Below, in pieces: positions 8,473 to 17,010 of a DNA stretch of 64,000 nt (the stretch's first letter is position 1; each line of letters begins with the position of its first letter). Position numbers and translations under genes: made by a program. The DNA is from JBBBNV01 sp037137075 (GTDB lineage: Bacteria; Bacillota; Bacilli; Paenibacillales; NBRC-103111). The stretch is taken from the NCBI RefSeq assembly GCF_037137075.1, contig NZ_JBBBNV010000011.1:85951-149950 (forward strand). The letters are read 5' to 3'. The notes under the pieces were generated by a model that saw nothing but the letters and a program-made list of their open reading frames with translations, did not search any database and was not told the origin of the DNA.

Positions 8473-8562
8473 GGCCCATGAGAAACCTTATGAAGTAAAA
8501 CAGTCAACAGACCCGTCTCGCGTGGCAAACACAGTGCGGAGTAATTCGCCATGCAGCCTATG

Positions 8563-9384
8563 CTATGGCGTAAGCCGGTAAACCTTAACCTTTTGAAGGC
8601 CGAATGCTTTCAGCTTCACGGGAGAATCCGGCACAAAAATATCAATCCGGTTTCCTTTTATGGAACCGCCCGTGTCCGTTGCTGTAGCAAACATGCCTTC
8701 GGCCGGAAGGCCGTTATAGGAGTACCCTTCAATATAAAGGCGGCTGCCGAGCGGAATAACGGACGGATCAACCGCGACTGTTCCCAGCTTCAAGCTGTTG
8801 CCCATATAATCTCGGGCCCCGTAGCCTCCATTTTCCTCTGGGGCGGCGGAATAGGCCGAAGCCGTAAACTCTTCGACTTTGTCGTACCGCGGGGCATACC
8901 AGGCTGGAGCATGATAATTTCCGTCTTCATTCAGAATGGCAATGAAATTGGAGGGGTCCCATTGAATCCGGATGCCGGACAAATCCGACAGGAGCCGGAG
9001 CGGCAAATAAACACGCCCCTTTTCAAGCACCGGTTCCGTATCCAATGCTGTTTCTTTTCCGTTAACGGTTACTGCTTCACTTCCGGTTTTCAGCTCGATT
9101 CTCTGATCCTTGCTTGTCAGCAGGACATGCATGGCATTCCCGACAGGCTCCGCAGACACTTGAAAGCCCAGCTGCTCGGATACGAAGCGAACCGGCACCT
9201 GCAGCCGATGAGCGTCATCAATAAAGGGCTGTGCGTCCGGAAAATCCACGAGCCGGGTGTTAACTTGCACCTTCACATCCTCTGTCAGTGCAGCTGCGCT
9301 CGCCGCTTGCGGCAGCAGCAGTGCAGTGCCAAGCATGGCGCAGGACACAACAAGGCTCCCGAGCCGTTTTACAGACTTATTCAA
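8563..9384 (-). CDS. Secreted copper-amine-oxidase-N/3D-domain wall protein
   Basis: The 273-residue protein begins with a signal peptide cleaved near residue 30 (QAASAAALTE). It is followed by a copper amine oxidase N-terminal-like domain (about residues 40-150: VPVRFVSEQLGF, GRVYLPLRLLSDL). The C-terminal 3D domain (about 170-270) is named for its three Asp residues, which fit VAVDPSVIPLGS, TATDTGG and RIDIFVPD. 3D domains occur in MltA-like wall-lytic transglycosylases, so a role in peptidoglycan turnover is likely. The gene sits directly behind a c-di-AMP riboswitch, consistent with wall control. The start is a TTG at 9384 behind AAGGAGG. Confidence 0.88.
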   Translation of the reverse strand: MNKSVKRLGSLVVSCAMLGTALLLPQAASAAALTEDVKVQVNTRLVDFPDAQPFIDDAHRLQVPVRFVSEQLGFQVSAEPVGNAMHVLLTSKDQRIELKTGSEAVTVNGKETALDTEPVLEKGRVYLPLRLLSDLSGIRIQWDPSNFIAILNEDGNYHAPAWYAPRYDKVEEFTASAYSAAPEENGGYGARDYMGNSLKLGTVAVDPSVIPLGSRLYIEGYSYNGLPAEGMFATATDTGGSIKGNRIDIFVPDSPVKLKAFGLQKVKVYRLTP

Positions 9385-9400
9385 TGCTGTTCCTCCTTCA

Positions 9401-9545
9401 AGGCCTCCGAGGTTAGCTGACGGGTTCGGTAGAAGGTCTCCCTAGTCCAGGCTTGTGTGTCAACCTGATCATTCACCCCGTGTGAATCGTCCCCCGTACC
9501 AGTTCGCAGCTGCTGAATTTGGGTATATGCGAACCGGACTCGGCT
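9401..9545 (-). promoter_or_regulatory. c-di-AMP (ydaO/yuaA-type) riboswitch
   Basis: On the minus strand this leader carries hallmark pieces of the ydaO class in order: TACGGGGGAC, CGGGGTGAAT, a GGGAGACCTTCTACC segment, then CGAACCCGTCAGCTAACCTC just before the gene. Closing bases GCCGAG (9544-9539) can pair with CTCGG (9412-9408), forming P1. A large hairpin is made by CCGGTTCGCA (9537-9528) and TGCGAACTGG (9508-9499). The class binds cyclic di-AMP and usually turns genes off. Wall-lytic genes with 3D domains are known targets. The ribosome site AAGGAGG follows immediately; no separate expression hairpin was identified. Confidence 0.85.
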
Positions 9546-9609
9546 TCAAATAAGGTACCATACGGTTTTTGAATACAGCAACCCGCAAAATGTGGAAATT
9601 CGCCTGCCG

Positions 9610-10785
9610 TCAGCCGAACAGCCCCTCGAATTCAGAGGCAGACGGCCCGATGGCTTCATGAATATAACGAAGTCCTGTATACCTGTCGCGAAGCTGATGC
9701 GCCTCCCGCAGCGCTTGTCCGGCCAGGCTCTCCGAGATGCCCAGCTCCGCGATCGTGGACGGGCCGCCGCAAAGCTTCAGCATGCTGGCAAGCTGTTCCG
9801 GCTCAGGCAGCCGAGCATAAACGCTCAGCGCGGGCGTCTCCTCGGCTCGGAGGGCCAGCCTGCGATACACCTGCGCCAGCAGTACAGAAGCAACCCCGAC
9901 CTTGGCGCCATGCAGAAGCTGCGGCCGCTCCTCCTTCAGGCATTCCATCTCCCACATATGCGACAAATGGTGCTCTCCGCCGGAAGCCGGGCGCGAATGG
10001 CCGATAAGCATCATCGACAGTCCGGAGCGAAGCAGCGCATCGAACAATATCGCAATCCCTTGTTTACCGCCGCGGGCAATTTCGTCCACCTTCTCAACAC
10101 AGGCATTCAATGCCTGCTCCGTTACTTCATAGGCCAGCTGACTGAACGGCTCTGCACCCAGCAGCCGGGACAGCTGCCAGTCCGCAAGTGAGGTATATTT
10201 GCCAAGCATATCGCCGAAACCGGCGGCAGTTAGCCGCCTCGGTGCCTGGACCAAAATGTCGAGATCCGCAAAAATCGCTTCCGGCGCCATACACGGCACC
10301 GTTTGCTTGAAGCGTCTCACAATCATCGGCGCACCCGTAGAGGCGTAGCCGTCCACAGAAGCCGCTGTCGGGATCGAAACAAACCGTTTGCCCGTCTTAT
10401 AGCAGACGAATCGGACAATATCGTGAATGGTGCCGGAGCCTACAGCAATGATAGCCTGTGTCGCTTCCGATACAGCAAGCATAGCTTGAACAACAGCCGC
10501 CTCATCTGCAATAACATCGCCGTTCCGGTCCTCGGAGATAAGGCATACCTCATAGGCTACGCCTGCTTGCTCCAGAGCCGCGCAAAGCTCTTCTCCCGCC
10601 GCCTGAAGCGTGTTCTTGTCCGCCGTCACGACCACCCGCTCCAGCCCCTGCGCCTGCATATAGCGGGCCGCACGCTCCAAGGCGCCATCACCAATGTCAC
10701 AATACAGATCCAGCTTCCGGTTCTGACCGCTTTGATCCGCTGCCGCCTGTTCATTGAGGTGCGCAATAAACCTATTGATATCCAT
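9610..10785 (-). CDS. araM: sn-Glycerol-1-phosphate dehydrogenase
   Basis: The AraM/EgsA family reduces dihydroxyacetone phosphate to sn-glycerol-1-phosphate, which in Bacillus feeds heptaprenylglyceryl lipid synthesis. The 391-residue protein has the iron-alcohol-dehydrogenase-like fold: nucleotide-binding IAVGSGTIHDIVRF, the PTAASVDGYAS metal Asp region, and metal His residues in GHSRPASGGEHHLSHMWE. Length is close to B. subtilis AraM (about 394). The ATG at 10785 (MDINRFIAHL) follows AGGGGGAGA; an upstream in-frame ATG lacks a site. It is not in an arabinose operon here. The neighbour on the right is a GH28 enzyme, with a terminator between. Confidence 0.88.
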   Translation of the reverse strand: MDINRFIAHLNEQAAADQSGQNRKLDLYCDIGDGALERAARYMQAQGLERVVVTADKNTLQAAGEELCAALEQAGVAYEVCLISEDRNGDVIADEAAVVQAMLAVSEATQAIIAVGSGTIHDIVRFVCYKTGKRFVSIPTAASVDGYASTGAPMIVRRFKQTVPCMAPEAIFADLDILVQAPRRLTAAGFGDMLGKYTSLADWQLSRLLGAEPFSQLAYEVTEQALNACVEKVDEIARGGKQGIAILFDALLRSGLSMMLIGHSRPASGGEHHLSHMWEMECLKEERPQLLHGAKVGVASVLLAQVYRRLALRAEETPALSVYARLPEPEQLASMLKLCGGPSTIAELGISESLAGQALREAHQLRDRYTGLRYIHEAIGPSASEFEGLFG

Positions 10786-10845
10786 TCGCTCTCCCCCTCT
10801 TGAAAAAGTTGAAGCCCTCATTTTCGTCTTCACTCCGCAATCGTG

Positions 10846-10889
10846 AAAAAAGCGCCGGATACCGCAAATGGCTTCGCGTATCCCGGCGC
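10846..10889 (-). terminator. Terminator of the GH28 gene
   Basis: GCGCCGGATAC (10852-10862) pairs with GTATCCCGGCGC (10878-10889) with one bulged base. Six Ts follow on the minus strand. Confidence 0.85.
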
Positions 10890-10902
10890 ATCTGAAATTG
10901 GA

Positions 10903-12501
10903 TTAGCTGTGTGCTTGAAGCGCAACGGCTTCCGGGCCGACTTCGCTTGCAATCACTGCCTGCCCGCTGCGCAGCGGCTGTGTGCCTTCAAAGCGGATTC
11001 GAGCAGACTTGGCGCCGCTCACCTTCAGCACCGCGTCGCTCGCCGCAGCGAATTCGATGCCTCGAACATCGATATCACGGCTGTTATGAACGAACACCGC
11101 CGGTCCGCCGGACGCAATCACCTTCACATCCTCCAGAGTGACCTGCAGGCCATCGGTGCAGCCGATGCCGCGTTTGGCGAACAGCTGCACGCGCTTGAGA
11201 TGAATTTGCTGAATCGGCATTTCCGGCAACCCCTTCAGATGAACCGCCTGCTCCGCACCGGAGCAAACCGTATCCTGAATGTAAATGTGCTCAAAACGCG
11301 GCGTCTCCTCCGATACCGGCAATTCCATCTCCGGATCGTTAGCCTTTTCATAAAACATATCGAACGTAATTGCTTCCTTGGCAATATCCTTCATCCGGAT
11401 GCCCCGGATATAGATGTGCTCGACAAGGCCGCCGCGGCCCCGCGTGCTCTTGAAGCGCAGACCTACATCCGTACCGATGAAGGTACACTCCTCAACTATA
11501 ATATTGCGGACTCCGCCCGACATTTCGCTGCCGATAACGAAGCCTCCATGACCATGATACACGATGCAATCGCGAATCGTAACATATTCGCAAGGCTTGC
11601 CGAGCCGGCGGCCGTCTTGATCCTTGCCGGATTTCATGCAGATCGCATCGTCGCCCACGTCAAAGGTCGAGCGTTCAACAAGAACATACTTGCAGGACTC
11701 CAGATCAATACCGTCTCCGTTTTGCGAGAACCATGGGTTGCGGACGGTAATGTCCCGTACCGTGACATGCTCGCATACCCACGGATGCAGGCACCAGCTT
11801 GGCGAATTTTGGAACGTAGGACCCTCAAGCAGCACACGGCGGCAGCCGCGTAAATTAAGCAGCACCGGACGCAGGAAATCACGGTATGGCGCATAATCGT
11901 CCGGGTTATAATTTCCGGATTGCTGCAAAGCGTTCACATGCTTCGTACCGAGTAGTGCGCCTTCAGACGGCCACCACATGTTCCGGGATTCATTGAGAAC
12001 GCCTCCAGCTTCCGTAAGCGCCTTCCACTGCATGTCCGTCATCTTGAACTGCTTGACCGGCCGCCAAGCTTCCCCGGACCCGTCAAAAATGCCCTGTCCC
12101 GTAATCGCAACATCTTCCAGGTTCTCTCCATAAATTTGTGCGATGCAGCGCACTGCTTCCAAACCTTCCCAGTTCGTATGCAGCAGCGGATAATCCTCGA
12201 AATTACGGCTGAATACAATGAGTGCTCCCGCTTCGGTATGCAGACGAATCCGGCTTTGCATCAGAATAGGACCTGTCAGCCACAAGCCGGCAGGAATAAC
12301 GACCGTTCCTCCGCCTTGACCGGCGCAGGCCTCAATTGCTGCATGAATTGCTGCCGTATTCAACGTTTCCCCGTCCGGAACAGCGCCATAATCAACAATG
12401 CTTACTTTATAATCAGGGATGCGCGGTGTTTCAACAACCGGCATTTCAAATGGAATATTCCATGCCCAATCCTGTGTAGTACTCGGCGTAGTGATGTTCA
12501 T
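10903..12501 (-). CDS. Glycoside hydrolase family 28 (polygalacturonase-like)
   Basis: GH28 enzymes hydrolyse pectin-type polygalacturonide or rhamnogalacturonan chains. The 532-residue protein shows the four conserved patches of the right-handed beta-helix: NGDGIDLESC (NTD site), VGDDAICMKSG (Asp pair), HGHGGFVIGSE (GHG) and LRFKSTRGRGG (R-x-K). The N-terminal VSIVDYGAVPDGETLNTAAI segment is typical for the group. No signal peptide is visible, so it probably acts inside the cell on short imported oligomers. The ATG at 12501 follows GGGAGGA at usable distance; the longer open frame upstream is not supported. No transporter or regulator is adjacent. Confidence 0.87.
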   Translation of the reverse strand: MNITTPSTTQDWAWNIPFEMPVVETPRIPDYKVSIVDYGAVPDGETLNTAAIHAAIEACAGQGGGTVVIPAGLWLTGPILMQSRIRLHTEAGALIVFSRNFEDYPLLHTNWEGLEAVRCIAQIYGENLEDVAITGQGIFDGSGEAWRPVKQFKMTDMQWKALTEAGGVLNESRNMWWPSEGALLGTKHVNALQQSGNYNPDDYAPYRDFLRPVLLNLRGCRRVLLEGPTFQNSPSWCLHPWVCEHVTVRDITVRNPWFSQNGDGIDLESCKYVLVERSTFDVGDDAICMKSGKDQDGRRLGKPCEYVTIRDCIVYHGHGGFVIGSEMSGGVRNIIVEECTFIGTDVGLRFKSTRGRGGLVEHIYIRGIRMKDIAKEAITFDMFYEKANDPEMELPVSEETPRFEHIYIQDTVCSGAEQAVHLKGLPEMPIQQIHLKRVQLFAKRGIGCTDGLQVTLEDVKVIASGGPAVFVHNSRDIDVRGIEFAAASDAVLKVSGAKSARIRFEGTQPLRSGQAVIASEVGPEAVALQAHS

Positions 12502-12596
12502 TCTATTCTCTCTTCCTCCCTTATTGGCTCCACTCGCCACTATACCAGCAACAAGCCTCCCGGGCAATAATCATTACATCATGACTTTTGGCGGGA

Positions 12597-13118
12597 CTAT
12601 AGCAGCCAGCCCTCAGGCATAGAGCCCTCCTCCAGCGCAAATTCATAGTCTTCAATATCGAACACCTGGACAGGCACCTCGGCCTGAATAATTTTCTCCA
12701 TCAACTCCGTTTGATCCGTGAGCAGCGGTGTTTTTTGATGCAGCGCCAGCAGCAGCTGTTCCGTTTCAATCGGGTCGAACTGCTCCCCGTACTGCGCATT
12801 TTCCACCACATTGACAATCAGCAGTGAAACGTCATTGTTGATTGGAAACGGGGCGCTTTTTTGCCAAGGGCCGACCAAGGCCCGCTCCAGCTTTTTCTTA
12901 TTAAACGGGTCTGTAAAATACTGAATCAGTTCACCGATTTTTTGTTTCACGTGAACATCCTCGTGTGAATCCGGCATCACCGGCTCTCCGCCTTCCAGCA
13001 TTTCATAGAGCTCCAGGATGGTAGAATACGGAATAACATATTCTACCGGGCGGTTCGGAGCTAACAGCTGCCCGTAGATGGCCAGCATGACGGCTTCAAT
13101 GACAAATCGCCGGCTCAT
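12597..13118 (-). CDS. Conserved hypothetical protein, 173 residues
   Basis: An acidic soluble protein starting MSRRFVIEAVMLAIYGQL with no membrane segment or catalytic motif I can name. I recall similar Paenibacillus proteins annotated ADP-heptose synthase without clear basis, and I see no nucleotidyltransferase motif here. The ATG at 13118 is preceded by GGGAGGG. It lies upstream of the GH28 gene on the same strand and is divergent from the phosphoesterase gene on its right. Confidence 0.6.
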   Translation of the reverse strand: MSRRFVIEAVMLAIYGQLLAPNRPVEYVIPYSTILELYEMLEGGEPVMPDSHEDVHVKQKIGELIQYFTDPFNKKKLERALVGPWQKSAPFPINNDVSLLIVNVVENAQYGEQFDPIETEQLLLALHQKTPLLTDQTELMEKIIQAEVPVQVFDIEDYEFALEEGSMPEGWLL

Positions 13119-13202
13119 GATGCAATCCCTCCCCATTCCACCTTATACTTGATCCTATTTGCATTATAAGCCAGCCCCCGCAAATAAGAAAGGGGAAGGT
13201 CA

Positions 13203-13232
13203 TTCGACCTCACTACCGGAGTATGATAAAAT
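13203..13232 (+). promoter_or_regulatory. Predicted SigA promoter of the phosphoesterase gene
   Basis: TTCGAC, an 18-base spacer and TAAAAT, about 35 bases before the TTG start. Confidence 0.45.
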
Positions 13233-13269
13233 AAAAATTACCAATTGCATTGCAAATGAGGTGCTCTGA

Positions 13270-14139
13270 TTGTCCAATCTGTCCCGCTCAATGACCCGCC
13301 GTTCATTTCTCAAACACGGCTTCGGACTGGCAGCCGGCCTTTTTGCCACAGGAGGAAGCACCTACGCCTACTCCCGCTTTATTGAGCCCGGGTGGATCGA
13401 AATTGCCCGCATGGAGCTGGCTTGTCCCCGCCTTCCCGAGGCGTTCAACGGCGTCCGCCTCCTCCACTTTAGCGACCTGCATATCGGCTTCCATTTTGAC
13501 ATGAAGGATCTGCAGTCCGTCGTCGGCCAAATAAACTCCCTGAAGCCGGATCTCGTCTGCTTTACCGGCGATCTATACGATTATGCCCTCAGCAGCAACG
13601 AGGAATGCGGGCAGCATTTATCCGCGATTCAGGCGCCTCTCGGCAAGTTCGCGGTTTTCGGAAACCATGATTATTACAAGGACTACCGCAAGATCGCAGC
13701 TATTTTTCAAGCAGGGGACTTTACTCTGCTGAAGAACAGCAGCACCCGGGTAGAGTATCAGGACCATATGATGCAGGTGGCCGGCGTAGATGACATGTGG
13801 AGCGGCAAGCCGAATTTGGCTAAAGCCCTGGATGCCTTGAACCCGGATGCCTTTACGTTATTGCTGTCCCATGCCCCGGATTTTGCCGATATCGCTGCCG
13901 AGTCCTATGTAGATGTGCAATTATCCGGCCACAGCCACGGCGGACAGGTCCGGCTGCCCGGTTTGGGAGCCGTAGTAACCCCGGATTTCGGCCGCAAATA
14001 TGTCATGGGACTTTACAAGCTCAACAATAACCGGCTCCAAGTGTATACCAATCGCGGAATCGGCTGCTCCAATTTGCCCATCCGCCTGTTTTGCCGCCCG
14101 GAGCTGACGTTAATCACGCTGCGCTCCGCACCATCATGA
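13270..14139 (+). CDS. Tat-exported metallophosphoesterase (YkuE-like)
   Basis: A calcineurin-type phosphoesterase probably exported folded by the twin-arginine system. The N-terminus has SMTRRSFLK followed by a hydrophobic stretch (residues 8-35). Metal-binding motifs are complete: FSDLHIG, FTGDLYD, GNHDYY, LSHAPDF and SGHSHGGQV. B. subtilis YkuE has the same layout and binds the cell wall; the substrate is unknown. The TTG start at 13270 is preceded by GAGGTG; a possible alternative is the ATG seven codons later, which would keep the RR motif. It is convergent with ricA, sharing a bidirectional terminator. Confidence 0.88.
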   Translation: MSNLSRSMTRRSFLKHGFGLAAGLFATGGSTYAYSRFIEPGWIEIARMELACPRLPEAFNGVRLLHFSDLHIGFHFDMKDLQSVVGQINSLKPDLVCFTGDLYDYALSSNEECGQHLSAIQAPLGKFAVFGNHDYYKDYRKIAAIFQAGDFTLLKNSSTRVEYQDHMMQVAGVDDMWSGKPNLAKALDALNPDAFTLLLSHAPDFADIAAESYVDVQLSGHSHGGQVRLPGLGAVVTPDFGRKYVMGLYKLNNNRLQVYTNRGIGCSNLPIRLFCRPELTLITLRSAPS

Positions 14140-14162
14140 AGCGAAACCGATGATGGTGTTCT

Positions 14163-14213
14163 AAAAAAGACGGATTCACGAGCCGGGACAACCGGTGCGA
14201 ATCCGTCTTTTTT
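14163..14213. terminator. Bidirectional terminator between phosphoesterase gene and ricA
   Basis: AAAAAAGACGGATTC pairs with GAATCCGTCTTTTTT, a perfect 15-bp stem flanked by A- and T-runs, placed between convergent genes. Confidence 0.92.
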
Positions 14214-14227
14214 GCTTGGCCTGCTCT

Positions 14228-14707
14228 TTATTCTCCGTATCCGGAAGCTCCGGGAGCCTCCACCGCATCTGTGGATACATTGATTTTTTCTGATACATTT
14301 TCCTTGATGACGTTAATGATTAACTGCAATAAATAATTCACATCGTCCTGAGCCTGCTTGAACTGGTTCACGACAGGAAAGCTGTCCAGCTGATCCTGCA
14401 GCTGCTCAAGCTCCGCTTCGATTTTGGCAACCATTTGCGGATTTTTGAATGTAGTCTCGAAAGCAACGATTTCCTTTTGCTTCTTCTTGATTTCCTTAAT
14501 CAGCTCCTGGACATCCTGATGCTTCGTTACCAGGCTTTCCGCCTTTTTATAAAATTCTACCTCTGCCGATGTAGAAATCAAATTCGCCAGTTCTTTGGTT
14601 TTGTCCATGATATCTTCACGAATGACCAGCTCGCTGATGTGGAACTGGGGAATCGCACATTTGCTGTCATGATCGTGATGATCATGATCATGATGATGCT
14701 CTGACAT
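14228..14707 (-). CDS. ricA: RicA (YmcA)-family regulator with His/Asp-rich N-terminus
   Basis: RicA (YmcA) forms the RicAFT complex, which in B. subtilis carries iron-sulphur clusters and affects RNase Y mRNA processing, sporulation, competence and biofilms. The helical YlbF/YmcA domain spans about residues 30-140 (DKTKELANLISTSAEVEFYK, QLDSFPVVNQFKQAQDDVN). Unlike the B. subtilis protein, it starts with an extension holding seven His and five Asp in residues 4-14, then one Cys (residue 17), the only Cys in the protein. The extension looks metal-binding. It lies 32 bases after miaB, as in B. subtilis, and follows AAGGAGAG. rny, its functional partner, is 7 kb away. Confidence 0.85.
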   Translation of the reverse strand: MSEHHHDHDHHDHDSKCAIPQFHISELVIREDIMDKTKELANLISTSAEVEFYKKAESLVTKHQDVQELIKEIKKKQKEIVAFETTFKNPQMVAKIEAELEQLQDQLDSFPVVNQFKQAQDDVNYLLQLIINVIKENVSEKINVSTDAVEAPGASGYGE

Positions 14708-14739
14708 ATAATCTCTCCTTGTGCCTTATAAGGCCATGC

Positions 14740-16227
14740 TTATCCTGCTTGAACCTGGGCGGACTCTTCAATGAGCTCCCCTTTTAAATACCAGGTCAGC
14801 GTATCCACAATTTTAACCTGAACAAACTGGCCAATCAAGTGCTGTCCCCCCTCGAAGTGAACAAGCTTGTTCGTCCGGCTGCGGCCGGACAGCATCTCGG
14901 GGTTGTTCTTGCTTTCGCCTTCAACCAGCAGCTCGATAACTTGGCCCTGAAGCTCTCTGTTGCGCTTGAAGCTAATCTCATTAAGCGCTTCATTCAAGCG
15001 GTGCAGGCGCGCTTTCTTCACCTCTGGCGGCACGTTATCCTCCATCCCCGCAGCAGGTGTGCCTTCGCGCGGAGAATAAATGAAGGTATACGCCGAATCG
15101 AATTCAACCGCCTGTACAAGGCTCATCGTGTCTTCGAACTGTTCGTCCGTTTCCCCAGGGAAGCCGACAATAATATCCGTTGTCAGCACGACATCCGGAA
15201 TAGCAGCTTTAATTTTGCCGACCAGCTCCAGGTACTGCTCCCGGTTATATTTGCGGCTCATTCGTTTGAGCACCTCCGTGCTGCCGGACTGCACCGGAAG
15301 ATGGATGTGCTCTACCAGGTTGCCCCGTTTGGCCAGCACTTCAATCAAGTGATCGTCGAAATCACGCGGGTGGGAGGTCGTAAATCGCAGTCTCGGGATA
15401 TCAATCTTGTTCAGGTCGTCCATCAAGTCCCCGAAGCGATAATCCAGCCCGTCCAGGTCTTTGCCGTATGCATTTACGTTTTGGCCCAGCAGCGTAATCT
15501 CCTTGAAGCCTTGACGCGCCAGCTCGCGAACCTCGGCAATCACGTCCTGTGGCATCCGGCTGCGTTCTTTACCGCGCGTATACGGTACAATACAGTACGT
15601 ACAGAACTTGTCACAGCCGTACATAATGTTCACCCATGCCTTGATGCCTTCCCGCTTCTTAGGCAAATTCTCAATGATATCGCCTTCCTTGGACCATACC
15701 TCGACAACCATTTCCTTGCTGAAGAACGATTCGCGCAGGAGCTCCGGCAGCCGGTGAATGTTATGCGTACCAAAAATCATATCAACGAACGCATGCTTCT
15801 GCATAATCCGGTTTACGACGGACTCTTCCTGCGACATACAGCCGCAAACTCCGAGCACCAGGGAAGGCTTCTCCAGCTTCAGGTGCTTCAAATGCCCCAG
15901 CTCTCCGAATACCTTATCCTCCGCATTTTCACGGATGGCACAGGTGTTGAGCAAGATCACATCGGCCTGCTGCTTATCTTCCGTGGACTGGTAGCCCATC
16001 TCCTCGAGCAAGCCCTTCATAACCTCGGTATCGTGCTCGTTCATTTGACAGCCGTAGGTGCGAATCATGTAAAATTTCCCCTCGCCAAAGGTTCGCAGCT
16101 CCGGCGGAATCGCAGACTCATAACGAACCTCCACCTCAGCCTTGCCGCGTTTCTTGGCATCGACCAAAGATGGAGGCTGGAAATATATCGAGTAATCCTT
16201 TTCTTTCTTGTCGGATGTTTTGATCAT
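14740..16227 (-). CDS. miaB: tRNA-2-methylthio-N6-dimethylallyladenosine synthase
   Basis: MiaB is a radical-SAM methylthiotransferase that adds a methylthio group to i6A37 of tRNAs. The 495-residue protein has the N-terminal cluster domain (GCQMNEHDTEVMKGLLE with Cys, further Cys in LNTCAIRENAE and GVCGCMSQEES). The radical-SAM motif is GCDKFCTYC, and a C-terminal TRAM domain follows. The roughly 60-residue N-terminal extension (KKEKDYSIYFQPPSLVDAKK) matches the Bacillus protein. The ATG at 16227 follows AAAGGA. It is probably read with ricA, the conserved ymcB-ymcA pair. Confidence 0.95.
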   Translation of the reverse strand: MIKTSDKKEKDYSIYFQPPSLVDAKKRGKAEVEVRYESAIPPELRTFGEGKFYMIRTYGCQMNEHDTEVMKGLLEEMGYQSTEDKQQADVILLNTCAIRENAEDKVFGELGHLKHLKLEKPSLVLGVCGCMSQEESVVNRIMQKHAFVDMIFGTHNIHRLPELLRESFFSKEMVVEVWSKEGDIIENLPKKREGIKAWVNIMYGCDKFCTYCIVPYTRGKERSRMPQDVIAEVRELARQGFKEITLLGQNVNAYGKDLDGLDYRFGDLMDDLNKIDIPRLRFTTSHPRDFDDHLIEVLAKRGNLVEHIHLPVQSGSTEVLKRMSRKYNREQYLELVGKIKAAIPDVVLTTDIIVGFPGETDEQFEDTMSLVQAVEFDSAYTFIYSPREGTPAAGMEDNVPPEVKKARLHRLNEALNEISFKRNRELQGQVIELLVEGESKNNPEMLSGRSRTNKLVHFEGGQHLIGQFVQVKIVDTLTWYLKGELIEESAQVQAG

Positions 16228-16312
16228 GGTTTTGATGTCCTTTCTGTGTAAAACAGTACATGGATCATCTTATTATACCATTCTTTCACCCGCTGTGACA
16301 AAACAAAATGTG

Positions 16313-16885
16313 TTAAACTTCCAGAATCTCCGCCGTATCGCCGTTTTTGATGCCGGCCGCATTTGCTTCATCAGTGTCGATATGCATATCCAGCGCATAC
16401 TGATCCGAAACCCGTGCCAGCACCTGATCAAAAATAAGACCGCGCTCGCCGCCTACCTTCACCCGCAGCAGCTGCTTGTCTTGAATTCCCCACTTTTGCG
16501 CATCGCTGGTGTGGAAATGGATATGGCGGGCTGCCACAATTACACCCTCCGTCAGCTCAACACGGCCTTTTGGCCCTTCAATCACAATTCCCGGTGTCCC
16601 GGCGATTTGTCCGGATTCACGAACCGGAGCATTCACACCCACGGAAAAAGCATCGGTCCGCGAAATTTCCAGCTGCGTACTGCCTCTGGCCGGACCCAAA
16701 ATGCGGACCTTGTCAAACTTCCCTTTTGTACCGATTACAGCTACCGTCTCTTCCGCGGCGAACTGCCCCGGCTGTGACAGCTCCTTCATTACTTTGAGCT
16801 CATAGCCCGGTCCAAACAATACTTCAATATGTTCAGGAGATAAGTGAATATGACGTGCTGATACACCAACTGGTACAGTTTTCAT
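16313..16885 (-). CDS. pduL: PduL-type phosphate acyltransferase
   Basis: PduL enzymes exchange acyl-CoA and acyl-phosphate (propanoyl or acetyl) and are unrelated to Pta. The 190-residue protein has the two beta-barrel halves with zinc-binding histidines in SARHIHLSPEH (residues 9-19) and AARHIHFHTSDA (about 119-130). No other microcompartment gene is present, and there is no encapsulation peptide before the first domain, so a cytosolic acetyl or propionyl phosphate role is likely. It has its own promoter and a GGAGGG ribosome site and sits downstream of korB, beyond a terminator. Confidence 0.9.
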   Translation of the reverse strand: MKTVPVGVSARHIHLSPEHIEVLFGPGYELKVMKELSQPGQFAAEETVAVIGTKGKFDKVRILGPARGSTQLEISRTDAFSVGVNAPVRESGQIAGTPGIVIEGPKGRVELTEGVIVAARHIHFHTSDAQKWGIQDKQLLRVKVGGERGLIFDQVLARVSDQYALDMHIDTDEANAAGIKNGDTAEILEV

Positions 16886-16932
16886 CGCAAACCCTCCATA
16901 TGTATGTTCTGTCTGATAGGAATTACAAGTCT

Positions 16933-16962
16933 AGTATACTCGTTAATGTAGCGTAAGCGCAA
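16933..16962 (-). promoter_or_regulatory. Predicted promoter of pduL
   Basis: Minus-strand TTGCGC, 18-base spacer, TATACT, about 50 bases before the pduL ATG and touching the korB terminator. Confidence 0.5.
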
Positions 16963-16995
16963 AAAAAGACATGTGAGCTTCCTCACACGTCTTTT
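16961..16995 (-). terminator. Terminator of korAB
   Basis: AAAAAGACATGTGAG and CTCACACGTCTTTTT form a stem of about 15 bp with one mismatch; a T-run follows on the minus strand, 15 bases after the korB stop. Confidence 0.88.
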
Positions 16996-17010
16996 TCTTA
17001 AACGGAACGA

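Noticed and set aside
8551..9420. 289-residue plus-strand frame over the 3D-domain gene
   Set aside because: It runs antisense through the real gene and the riboswitch.
10843..11853. 336-residue plus-strand frame opposite the GH28 gene
   Set aside because: The opposite strand has all four GH28 motifs; this frame has none.
14839..16251. 470-residue plus-strand frame opposite miaB
   Set aside because: Antisense shadow with no recognisable protein features.
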